Positions 26,466 to 35,284 of a DNA stretch of 64,000 nt are shown here, piece by piece. Source of the DNA: Bacillota bacterium (lineage in GTDB: Bacteria; Bacillota; Clostridia; Christensenellales; SZUA-584); the NCBI GenBank assembly GCA_023408075.1, contig JAEYKW010000008.1, forward strand, positions 62,001 through 126,000, read 5' to 3'. The notes beneath the pieces were generated by a model, which was not told the origin of the DNA, did no database searches, and saw nothing but the letters and a program-made list of their open reading frames with translations. Position 1 is the stretch's first letter. Each line of letters begins with the position of its first letter. A program made the position numbers and the translations under genes.

Positions 26466-29400
26466 ATGCGTGATTCTGTTAAAAAGGTCTTATCAATTAT
26501 TATCGCCGCAGGGCTGCTCGTCAGTATGAACGTCGGCAGCGCTGTGCTCGCCGCCGATGCGCAGAACATCAGCATCAGCGTATCACAGGATGATTTATTG
26601 GATGTGGTACTAACGCTGGGACGGACCGACTCCGACGTATCCACCGTGCAGCAGGACCTTGAGTCGGCGCTGATTGCTAAAGGCGTTCCCGCCGACAAGA
26701 TAAAGATTACAGCCGTTGAATCGAGTGAGGTCAGCGCAGGCAACACGACATCCGGCTGGGAGATTTATGACCATACCAATTACAACGATTCAACCGTGAT
26801 TCCGTATTACCGGCCGTACTATGCGGAGGTAAACGGAAATTACACGCTGTCGCAGCATATTTCGCCGGTCGTCGACGGGGATACGACAGATATCGATTTT
26901 TACGGCTACGGCGCGCCGGGCTACAAGGACTTCATGTATATGCCCAATACGCAGTACGGCAAAAAGATATTCGATTTCACCATACAGGAGGGCGAGTTTT
27001 ATGATGCGCTGAACGGCGCGGGTTTTCTGTTTAACACGTCGATGACATCAAATACAAGCCTCGCGAGCAGGACCATGTCGGGGTATTTGATATTTTTCCG
27101 TTATCCGGGCAGCGCGCCGCCGCCCACGGTGGAAATCTACAGATTTACTAACGTCGATGTGAACGCATTTCACAATTCGGCTGGCACCAATATCGAATCG
27201 TACGGCGGCTTTACAAGGATCGCATCCAAAGTTGTAGGGAGCGAGAGGACACGGGGCGTTAAAATTGAAGCGACCTCGACTTCGCTTAAGATGTGGTATA
27301 ACGGCACGCTTTTAGACTGGTCGCTGGATGCGGGCGGGCACGCCACCGAAGTCACGCTGCCCTCTGATTTTGGCGCATACGGTTTTGGGCCGCTTGTCGG
27401 TTATCTGTCCCACGGATGCGCACAACACACGCATTTTACATTCTTTAATGTCAAGATGACAACCGAGTCGACCAAACGCTTTTCTGAGGTTATCCGCCAG
27501 CCCGAGTGGCGCGGCGAGTCGAAGCGCTTCATCATCAACGCCGAAGACGGCGCTGTCGCAGATTTTTCGGACGCCCAAGCTCTCGGCGAAATACTTTCAC
27601 GCCTTGGCAACGAAAGCATCCACTACCTTGGCTGGGGCAGGAATGAGACGGACGGCAATGCGTTTATAGCGAAGAATGACGGCATGGGCACATTCGTTGA
27701 TAAGGATGTTGCGGCGACCGACACGTACGCGGAGCAGATTGCGGCGTTGGCCAATTACATCTACAACGAGTACCGCGAGGGTGTCCAGAACAATACGGAA
27801 TACCTGATTTACGGCAAACCGAGCTCATTCGCCATCACGCCCGAGTCCGAGAAGACCAATACGGCCGACGAAAGCTGGCCGAACGGCAAGTGGAAAGTCG
27901 TCCAAAGCCAGATTTATGATAATCCGACAGGCACCGTGCCGTATCACAACATGTATCTTAATAACCTTGATATATCGTTCAGTGAAGCGGGGAAGTATGA
28001 GCTTTACTATCAGGATACGCTTGTCAAAACAGTCTATGTGCACAGAAAACCCGTCGCGGGCTTTTCTCTGAGCACGGCTTCTGACGGCGGCGGCGGTTAT
28101 ACCGTGTCCATAGCGGATAACGCCTGCGACCCCGATTTTGAAAGCGCATCGGGCAAGGGCGTTGCCTCCGAAACCTGGCAGTACAGGGAGACGACGTCGT
28201 CCACGTGGGTATCCGGGCAGCCGTCTTCATTTGCGGCGAATAAAAACTACATCGTCCGTCAGGTTGTCACCGACGGTTACGGGGTGGAGAGCGACCCTTA
28301 CTACCGTTATGTATCCACTGAATCGACGGTAGATTCCGTGCCTGTGGCGGAATTCAAAGTATCGCCGGGCAAGCTGCTGACATACATTACGGAAACCGTG
28401 GCGTATGACGACACGTCTTATGACCCGCAGGGCGAAGCGATTACCTCGAGGGCATGGACGGTTTGGAAGGACGGCGCGCAGGTTTATCCGGCTTCCGGCA
28501 CGGCTGCGACACCCAAGGAAAGCTTTACAGGCGCTGTGGCAGGAACCTATAAGATGACGCTCAAGGTTCGCAACGCGAGCGGTGTATGGTCCGAAGAGGT
28601 CGCACGCTATCTGACCGTGGTCCGCGACACAACTGCGCCGACGGCTGCGTCCAATACGCCGAACAACAGCGTGTATAACGGTCCCAAAACCGTGCAGCTG
28701 ACATTCGGCGACGAAACAGGCGGCAGCGGCTTCAGCTACAGGTATGCAGTGGTCACCGCCACGGCGGACACGCCGACGCAGTGGGGCTCGATGGGCACGA
28801 ACGATGTATACAGCGTGACGCTGCGCAGTCTCGGCGCAAACTATATCCATTATCAGGCGCGCGATTACGCGGGCAACATCAAGACGGGCTCTTTCGGGCC
28901 GTTCACGCTTTCCGATACGTCCGCACCGAGCGCCCCCTCAATAGCGGTGACGCCAGCATATACGGACGGCACCTGGGTAAAAGGCGAGCTGACGCTGACG
29001 GCCTCGGGCTCGACGGATGACTTTACCGCAAACGATGATATTTTGTATGAAGTCTCCGATAACGGCACGTCTTACTCCGGCGGAAACGTGCGGATATTGA
29101 CCGGAGCCACAGGCACGTTCACGGTTTACTTCAAAGTTACCGATGAAAGCAATAACGCGGCGACGGCGACAAAAACGGTTAAATTGGATAACACGGTGCC
29201 TTCCGCGCCGAATATATCGATGAGCACAGGTTCCGGCGATTATACGGCGGGAACATGGGCGGCGCAGAACGTGTCCCTATCGCTGTCGGGCGCTTCCGAC
29301 GCGCACAGCGGCCTTGCGGGCTATCAGTATAAAATTGACGACGGGGCCTGGCAGGATGGCAGCGCGTATACATTTAATGTGTCGGGCGTTCACACGTTCT

Positions 29401-31985
29401 ATTACCGCTCGGTGGACAATGCGGGGAACGTATCTGCGGAAGGGTCAAAATTGGTCAAGGTTGATCTTGAAGCGCCGGGTGAGCCCACTGTCGATATTGC
29501 ACCCGGATACACAACCGATTGGACGAATAAAACGCTCACATTGACGGCGAGCCTATCGGACGACAACCTGACTGAAGAAGAAGACATCACATACGAAGTG
29601 TCCGAAGACGGCACGACGTTCTCTGCGGGCAGCAGTCTGACGTTCAGCGATGAGGGAACGCACACGGGCTGGTTCAGAGTGACGGATGAGAGCGGCAATA
29701 CGACAACCGTCAGCAGGACGGTCAAGATCGACAAGACAGCACCCGCGAAGCCCGACATGGCCATGACATCGGGCGGCAAAGCCTATACCGAAGGCACATG
29801 GGCCACAAGCGGCGTGACTGTTGTGCTGAGCGGCTCAACGGATGCCGCAAGCGGGGTTGACGGCTATCAATACAAGGTCGGCTCCGGCGAATGGCAGGAT
29901 GGCAGCACGCTGACGATCAGCGCGTCGGGCGTGTATACGGTTTCATATCGCTGCGTCGACGGCGCGGGCAACATATCCGAAGCCGGTTCAAAGGTTGTGA
30001 AGGCAGACGTGGATGCGCCGAAGTCTTTCTCGATAGCGGCCAGCTCGACGGCGATCGATTCGATTGCGATATCGGCCTCAACGACCGACGCTGAGTCGGG
30101 CATGGCGGCATACCGCGTGTTCAACGGGACAAGCTGGTCTGATTGGAAGACGGCTGTGAACGAAACGCTCGGCGGGTATGCGCGCGGCCAGCTGGTCACG
30201 ATAAAGGTGGAAGCCAGGGACGCGGCGGGCAACGTACGGCCTGCCGAGGTCACGTTATCGACAATGCAGAACTCAACGCCCGTCTGTGCGCAGGATACAT
30301 ACACGATGAAGGAAGATGCGCCAAAAGCGGCTCTTTCCGTGCTGGCCAACGATACCGATGCGGATATCGGCCGGGCAGACAGCGATGCATTGAGCGTTGT
30401 ATCGACATCGCCTCTCTCGAAGGCCGCAGCCGGGCGGCTTTCGCTGGACGGCGGCGTGATTAGCTTTACACCGGCAACGGACTACAATGGCACCGTGTCG
30501 TTCGTCTATACGGCGGCGGACAGCAAAGGGGCAATGAATACGGCGGCAGCCGAAATCACTGTCACCGCGGTCAACGACGCACCGGCCGCGAATGCCGACA
30601 GCTCGGCAACGGACGAGGATAAAGAGGTCGTATTGAATGTCCTTGGCAACGACGAGGACGTTGACAGTTCGCTTTCCATCGCTTCGGTTGGCGGCGCTTC
30701 AAACGGGACAGTGACAAAGGCGGGCAGCAGCGTGAAGTACACGCCCGCTAAGGACTTTAACGGCTCCGATTCCTTTGCCTATACGGTGACAGACGGACAA
30801 TACGAATCGACGGCGACCGTAAGCATCACGGTAAGAAGCATCAACGATGCGCCTGCAGCGTCTGCCGACAGTGTCAGCACATATTACATGCAGCCGGTCT
30901 TAATAGACGCTCTTGCGAACGATTCGGACATCGACGGCGACAAACTCAGCATCACGGCAGCCTCCGCGCCCGCGCACGGCAAGGCAGCGGTGCAGAGCAA
31001 TAAGCTTTCGTACACACCCGCAGAAGGCTTTGCCGGCACGGATACGTTCTCGTACACCATGACGGACGGCAAGATCAAAGCGGACGCGACAGTGACGGTA
31101 AAGGTGGCTTATCCGGAATTCGCCGGAGAGAACACCGCCGTATTCAGCCCCGCCGTGGGCGGCTCGAACCCGGGCACCGGAAACGGACAGAATACGGGAA
31201 CGGATGAAAACGGCACGGACGGCAATACAACGGGCGGATCCGGCGGAGATATGAGAATCGCTTCCCAGCCTTCGGGCGGCACGGTCACGACGGCGGGCGG
31301 CAGCGCATACTATACGCCGAGCGAAGGAACCAGCGGTATCGATACATACCGGGTTGTGATGGATACAGCGAACGGTCAGGTTGAATATCAGGTTATCACC
31401 AACACCGACGCTGAGACGGGCGAGACAACGACATTGGGCTATGGCGTGCCGCTGTCGGACAACGGATTCACGTCCGCAGGGAACGAGATCAGGATACCCC
31501 TTGCAGAATACCTTGGGGAGAATTTTGATGAGAACGCACAGATTACGATTGACGGGCAGCCCTTGAACGGCAACGTCAGAATTGAGAACGGATACCTCGT
31601 CTACAGCCCGTCGGAAGGCTTCAGCGGCCTCGATGCCGTCGTCTTCACAATCAGTGTGGGCGATGAACAGGTGCCATACGCCGCGACGTTCAATGTGGAA
31701 GGCGGGCAGCCACTGTTCTCGTTCTGGTGTGTCATCGGCTGGGTGATTGCGGCGGTGCTGCTCACAATCAACCACAGACGCCATAAGGATTACTTCCGCG
31801 AGAAAAAAGCGAGGACGGTCATCTACATTGCCGTCAGCGTGCTGGCGTGCCTGATACTCTGCTGGCTCAGAATCTATGTCGGTTTCATTGTCACGGGAGC
31901 GATCATGGCAGCGTACATCACGGGCGCGTGGCTTTATACGGGCCGCAAACCCAAGCGGCGCAGACACCGCGAGGACATGATATAA
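26466..31985 (+). CDS. giant modular surface protein
   Basis: About 1839 residues. It has a signal peptide (residues 1-31), an N-terminal region of about 500 residues without a recognised family, and PKD/fibronectin-like segments (about 530-760). Four Ig-like repeats follow, each closing with a YRSVDNAGN-type phrase (about 760-1240), then three cadherin-like tandem-95 repeats, each opening with NDAPAA-like or TYTMKED-like sequence (about 1250-1540). A low-complexity Gly/Asn/Thr linker (about 1555-1590) and two more beta modules come next. It ends with about three membrane helices and a basic tail, with no LPXTG sorting signal. ATG 26466 has AGAAGGATGG before it; an ATG at 26454 lies inside that site. 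Probable role: adhesion or cell-surface interaction. Confidence 0.85.
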   Translation: MRDSVKKVLSIIIAAGLLVSMNVGSAVLAADAQNISISVSQDDLLDVVLTLGRTDSDVSTVQQDLESALIAKGVPADKIKITAVESSEVSAGNTTSGWEIYDHTNYNDSTVIPYYRPYYAEVNGNYTLSQHISPVVDGDTTDIDFYGYGAPGYKDFMYMPNTQYGKKIFDFTIQEGEFYDALNGAGFLFNTSMTSNTSLASRTMSGYLIFFRYPGSAPPPTVEIYRFTNVDVNAFHNSAGTNIESYGGFTRIASKVVGSERTRGVKIEATSTSLKMWYNGTLLDWSLDAGGHATEVTLPSDFGAYGFGPLVGYLSHGCAQHTHFTFFNVKMTTESTKRFSEVIRQPEWRGESKRFIINAEDGAVADFSDAQALGEILSRLGNESIHYLGWGRNETDGNAFIAKNDGMGTFVDKDVAATDTYAEQIAALANYIYNEYREGVQNNTEYLIYGKPSSFAITPESEKTNTADESWPNGKWKVVQSQIYDNPTGTVPYHNMYLNNLDISFSEAGKYELYYQDTLVKTVYVHRKPVAGFSLSTASDGGGGYTVSIADNACDPDFESASGKGVASETWQYRETTSSTWVSGQPSSFAANKNYIVRQVVTDGYGVESDPYYRYVSTESTVDSVPVAEFKVSPGKLLTYITETVAYDDTSYDPQGEAITSRAWTVWKDGAQVYPASGTAATPKESFTGAVAGTYKMTLKVRNASGVWSEEVARYLTVVRDTTAPTAASNTPNNSVYNGPKTVQLTFGDETGGSGFSYRYAVVTATADTPTQWGSMGTNDVYSVTLRSLGANYIHYQARDYAGNIKTGSFGPFTLSDTSAPSAPSIAVTPAYTDGTWVKGELTLTASGSTDDFTANDDILYEVSDNGTSYSGGNVRILTGATGTFTVYFKVTDESNNAATATKTVKLDNTVPSAPNISMSTGSGDYTAGTWAAQNVSLSLSGASDAHSGLAGYQYKIDDGAWQDGSAYTFNVSGVHTFYYRSVDNAGNVSAEGSKLVKVDLEAPGEPTVDIAPGYTTDWTNKTLTLTASLSDDNLTEEEDITYEVSEDGTTFSAGSSLTFSDEGTHTGWFRVTDESGNTTTVSRTVKIDKTAPAKPDMAMTSGGKAYTEGTWATSGVTVVLSGSTDAASGVDGYQYKVGSGEWQDGSTLTISASGVYTVSYRCVDGAGNISEAGSKVVKADVDAPKSFSIAASSTAIDSIAISASTTDAESGMAAYRVFNGTSWSDWKTAVNETLGGYARGQLVTIKVEARDAAGNVRPAEVTLSTMQNSTPVCAQDTYTMKEDAPKAALSVLANDTDADIGRADSDALSVVSTSPLSKAAAGRLSLDGGVISFTPATDYNGTVSFVYTAADSKGAMNTAAAEITVTAVNDAPAANADSSATDEDKEVVLNVLGNDEDVDSSLSIASVGGASNGTVTKAGSSVKYTPAKDFNGSDSFAYTVTDGQYESTATVSITVRSINDAPAASADSVSTYYMQPVLIDALANDSDIDGDKLSITAASAPAHGKAAVQSNKLSYTPAEGFAGTDTFSYTMTDGKIKADATVTVKVAYPEFAGENTAVFSPAVGGSNPGTGNGQNTGTDENGTDGNTTGGSGGDMRIASQPSGGTVTTAGGSAYYTPSEGTSGIDTYRVVMDTANGQVEYQVITNTDAETGETTTLGYGVPLSDNGFTSAGNEIRIPLAEYLGENFDENAQITIDGQPLNGNVRIENGYLVYSPSEGFSGLDAVVFTISVGDEQVPYAATFNVEGGQPLFSFWCVIGWVIAAVLLTINHRRHKDYFREKKARTVIYIAVSVLACLILCWLRIYVGFIVTGAIMAAYITGAWLYTGRKPKRRRHREDMI

Positions 31986-32005
31986 ATTGAAATCTCCCAG
32001 AACTG

Positions 32006-32033
32006 GGGGCAAGGAAACTTGCCTCCTTTTTTT
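32006..32033 (+). terminator. rho-independent terminator
   Basis: GGCAAG-GAAA-CTTGCC (32008-32023), extended by G/C pairs at the base and followed by eight T. It ends the giant surface protein transcript. Confidence 0.9.
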
Positions 32034-32496
32034 ATCTTTCTTAAAAGCCGACGGCTTTGCTGATGTGAATAAAAAGCTTTGTTTAAAGCATTCTGAACGT
32101 CAAAGAACCTCTTGTCGTGCCCCCCTCTGGCGACTATCCAAAAAGGTTGGATGGGGTTAGAAGGTTGTTAGGGAGAAAAAACGGCTTACAATCGGTCACT
32201 TCCTCCGGTACTGCGTGTTATCTCCCGGTTTGTTCCAACAAGATCGTCTTCTGATCACCCCGCAGGGGCAAAGCCGGTATGAGGGCCTTCTGTGACTGAA
32301 AGCAATCCAAAATACTGTAAAAAATGTCCATAAATCCGCTTGTCTTCAACGTATTAAGAAATCGCTTCATATAAATGGCAAGCAGTGAATGCAAATTTCT
32401 CAGTGGATGTTTGTTTACTGTCTTGATAAAATGCCTTAAAAAGATATAATGCTTCTTATGTATCGCCAATATGTACTTTCTTTTCTGGAGGTTTTT
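32034..32496. other. non-coding stretch
   Basis: No supported gene. An open frame on the minus strand extends through here into the amidohydrolase gene but has no ribosome site or recognised motif. Confidence 0.4.
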
Positions 32497-33306
32497 ATGT
32501 TTATAGATATTCACGCTCATGCCGCTGGCGCTTATGGCACGGCAGAGTCTATCCAAAAAACGGCTGACAAGTATCAAATAGAAAAAATCGTTTTGTGTAC
32601 CAGCCCGAAGAATAATCATGATCTTCAGGGGCCGCCCAATATGCCTTTTAAACAGAAGCCCGACAGCATATATACGATGAACCGGATGAACCGGCTTGCT
32701 TATCATCATTTTATCAAGGACAACGGTGACGGCAATCAATTTGTGCATCAGTTAAAAAGTGAACTGCCAGAGCTGGTCGCCGCGTTTTTGTGGGCGGACC
32801 CGCTGGATGCGGCACATATGGGCAATCTTGAGAACAATATTCGCCGGTATCAGCCCAAAGGAATCAAGCTCCATCAGGCCTGGAATCCGTTTAAAATTGA
32901 CGGCGCAGAATTTAAGACTCTCGTGGATATGGCGACGTCATACAAACTGCCGGTCTTCATCCATATTTACTCAAAGAAAGAAGCCGCCAAGCTGGTCAGA
33001 TTTATTAAGGAAAACCCGTACGCCGTATTTATCATCGGCCATCTGACCGGAACCGATCTCTTCGCGCAAAGCGGTGCGTTACTAAAAAACGTGTATTTTG
33101 ACACGTCGAGCTCAAAGAGGATTCAGGGAAGCGATATAGCACACGCCATCGACGCTTTCGGCTATGACCACATCGTTTTCGGTACGGACACGCCTTACGC
33201 GAGCATCGACGATCAGATCCACAGGATTGACCACTTGAATCTTCCGGACAATGCCAAAGAGCATATTTACAGACTGAATGCGAAAAATATACTGTCCTTG
33301 GATTGA
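32497..33306 (+). CDS. metal-dependent amidohydrolase (Amidohydro_2 type)
   Basis: This 269-residue TIM-barrel hydrolase has the metal motif IHAHAAG near residue 4, GIKLHQAW near residue 124, a histidine in VFIHIYS, IGHLTG, and a C-terminal FGTDTPYA with the catalytic aspartate. ATG 32497 has TGGAGG 6 nt upstream. The likely chemistry is hydrolysis or decarboxylation of a small carboxylate. It is a single gene with no pathway context. Confidence 0.8.
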   Translation: MFIDIHAHAAGAYGTAESIQKTADKYQIEKIVLCTSPKNNHDLQGPPNMPFKQKPDSIYTMNRMNRLAYHHFIKDNGDGNQFVHQLKSELPELVAAFLWADPLDAAHMGNLENNIRRYQPKGIKLHQAWNPFKIDGAEFKTLVDMATSYKLPVFIHIYSKKEAAKLVRFIKENPYAVFIIGHLTGTDLFAQSGALLKNVYFDTSSSKRIQGSDIAHAIDAFGYDHIVFGTDTPYASIDDQIHRIDHLNLPDNAKEHIYRLNAKNILSLD

Positions 33307-33434
33307 GATGTTTTCATCATACTGTCTGATCCGCAGCAATCCGAATATGCGGCTCAAATGGCTCTGAAAAATAAAAAGCAATTGATAGACCGCTTTTATT
33401 TCATACGGCGAGGATGGTGCGGTTTTTCTTCGCA

Positions 33435-35267
33435 TTAAAACAGCGAGATGAGCCTGTCCCAGATTGTCTCGTTGTCCTGCTCCGGCTGCGTTTGCTCGGC
33501 GGCTTCGGGTTTCTCGATCCCGTCGCACTTAAACACAAACTGAACCAGACCGGTATGGAGATTTTGAGACGATGTGAAAGATACCGGCTCGAAATCCGTC
33601 CCCGTGTATTCATCCATCATATCATCGATCTGTGTTTGCATCGTCTCAGGCATATCCGCCGTGTTGTCATTGAGCTCGGCTGTGCCCTCATGAAGCCGGT
33701 CTATGCCGTCGCAGAGCTCGCCGACGCCGTCATGAAACCGTGAGAGACCGTCATGAAAACCGCTGTACCCGTTGGCCATATCCGCAACGCCGGCCATATA
33801 ATCGGCCAGTCCTTTATGGAAATCGGCGTAGTTCTTCGCCAGCTGCGACAGCCCGTCATCAAGCTGCCCCAGTTGGCCTGCGATGTCCGTGCCGGAAAGG
33901 GCTTCGATTCCGTCCGACATCTGATCCAGCGATGCCGCGATTGTTCCGACGGAACCGGATATGGTATCGATTGTGGGGGCGACGGCGTCAAAAGCGCTCT
34001 TGACCTGGTCATAAGTGCTTTTGACTGTCTGTCCGGCCGTATATGAGGCGGTCAGCGTATCGAGAACGCCATGCTGGCCCGGGTCGGTTGCCGCGTAAAG
34101 CGTATCGATCTGGTTCTGCGTCAACGCCGTATCGGGGATGCCCCGTATGGCCGCATCGAGCGCCGCATAAGCCGGTGAGAAGCCGTTTTTAAGCCCGGTG
34201 AGGCCGTCCGACATGTCTTTCAGCCCTGCAGAGAGCTGATTGAGCGCCTGCGGAAGCTGAGTCAGGCTGCCAAAATCCATACCACCGGACAAAGCCCCGC
34301 TTAAGGACGATGAGATTTGGGACAGAGCGGTATTGATTTGAGAGGAGGCCGCCACGAGCTGCCCGGAATTGTTGCGCAGCTGTAAAAGACCGTTCTTGAT
34401 ACCGGCGGAGCCGTCTTCCAGCCTCTGTGCGCCGCCATACAAATCCGCGACGCCGTCATTGAGATCGCCGACGCCGTCATTGAGGTCGGATATCGCGTCG
34501 GAAAGCTTTTCAAAATCACTGAGCATATCATCGGTTTCCGGGGTTGCTATATTTATGGCAAAAGGCATGCCGGAGATCTGTATGCCGGCCATGGTGAAAT
34601 CCTCCACCGACGCGGATATGCTGATGTCCGCATTTTTTTGAGGCATTACGGTATAGGTCACAATGGTGTTTTTGCCTGCGCTGGCGATTGTGGCCTCCGG
34701 CGCGTTAATATCGCCGCATTTTTCGGTGTCCAGCGTCACGGATATCTGCAGCAGATAATTGTCATAAAAGACCGGATTGCTCTTTTCGTTCGGCTTGGTT
34801 GTGATGTGGATCGTCACACTGCCGGATTTTCCGGCGAGCTCCTGAGGTGCCGTATTGATTCCGTCCAGATTGTAAGAGATATCGAGCAGCCACGGAAGCT
34901 CGGCCGATGCCATGTTGCCCTGATAATAGAATTGGCCTTCCTCCGCCTCGAACGAGACGGTTTCGCCGTCGCTGGCGATTGCACCGGTATTTGTGAGGTT
35001 CACAACGGACGCATAACGGCCGTAATCCGTCACGCCTCCGGCTGCGGCGACATCAAAATGGTTCACGGCATAAACGGCATTGACATTCCCGTCGGCGGAT
35101 AGGCTCGCATAAACCACTTCTTCTTTATTTTTGACTGCGGCGCTCTGCGCGCTGTCGGCGGCGAGGCCGGGCCTGCTTGAATCGGCAATGGAAACGGTGG
35201 CGGGCGCTGCGGCCAAAGCCGCGGCCAGACAAACCGACAGTAGAACTTTAAACCATCTCGTTTTCAT
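33435..35267 (-). CDS. YhgE/Pip-like secreted partner of MMPL exporter
   Basis: A 610-residue exported protein with a signal peptide (residues 1-28). A beta-rich domain (about 40-260) is followed by a long heptad-like region with repeated GVxDLNDGV, GLxxLxxG and similar units (about 270-570), the pattern of YhgE/Pip-like proteins. It lacks the C-terminal membrane block of full-length YhgE. GGAGG precedes the ATG, and the gene is 17 bp downstream of the MMPL exporter on the same strand. Probable role: a periplasm-facing or wall-zone component of the exporter. Confidence 0.75.
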   Translation of the reverse strand: MKTRWFKVLLSVCLAAALAAAPATVSIADSSRPGLAADSAQSAAVKNKEEVVYASLSADGNVNAVYAVNHFDVAAAGGVTDYGRYASVVNLTNTGAIASDGETVSFEAEEGQFYYQGNMASAELPWLLDISYNLDGINTAPQELAGKSGSVTIHITTKPNEKSNPVFYDNYLLQISVTLDTEKCGDINAPEATIASAGKNTIVTYTVMPQKNADISISASVEDFTMAGIQISGMPFAINIATPETDDMLSDFEKLSDAISDLNDGVGDLNDGVADLYGGAQRLEDGSAGIKNGLLQLRNNSGQLVAASSQINTALSQISSSLSGALSGGMDFGSLTQLPQALNQLSAGLKDMSDGLTGLKNGFSPAYAALDAAIRGIPDTALTQNQIDTLYAATDPGQHGVLDTLTASYTAGQTVKSTYDQVKSAFDAVAPTIDTISGSVGTIAASLDQMSDGIEALSGTDIAGQLGQLDDGLSQLAKNYADFHKGLADYMAGVADMANGYSGFHDGLSRFHDGVGELCDGIDRLHEGTAELNDNTADMPETMQTQIDDMMDEYTGTDFEPVSFTSSQNLHTGLVQFVFKCDGIEKPEAAEQTQPEQDNETIWDRLISLF

Positions 35268-35284
35268 GATGTTCCTCCAATTGT

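Noticed and set aside
32218..32748. Minus-strand gene upstream of and overlapping the amidohydrolase
   Set aside because: Half of it is antisense to the amidohydrolase and the rest shows no recognisable family or ribosome site.
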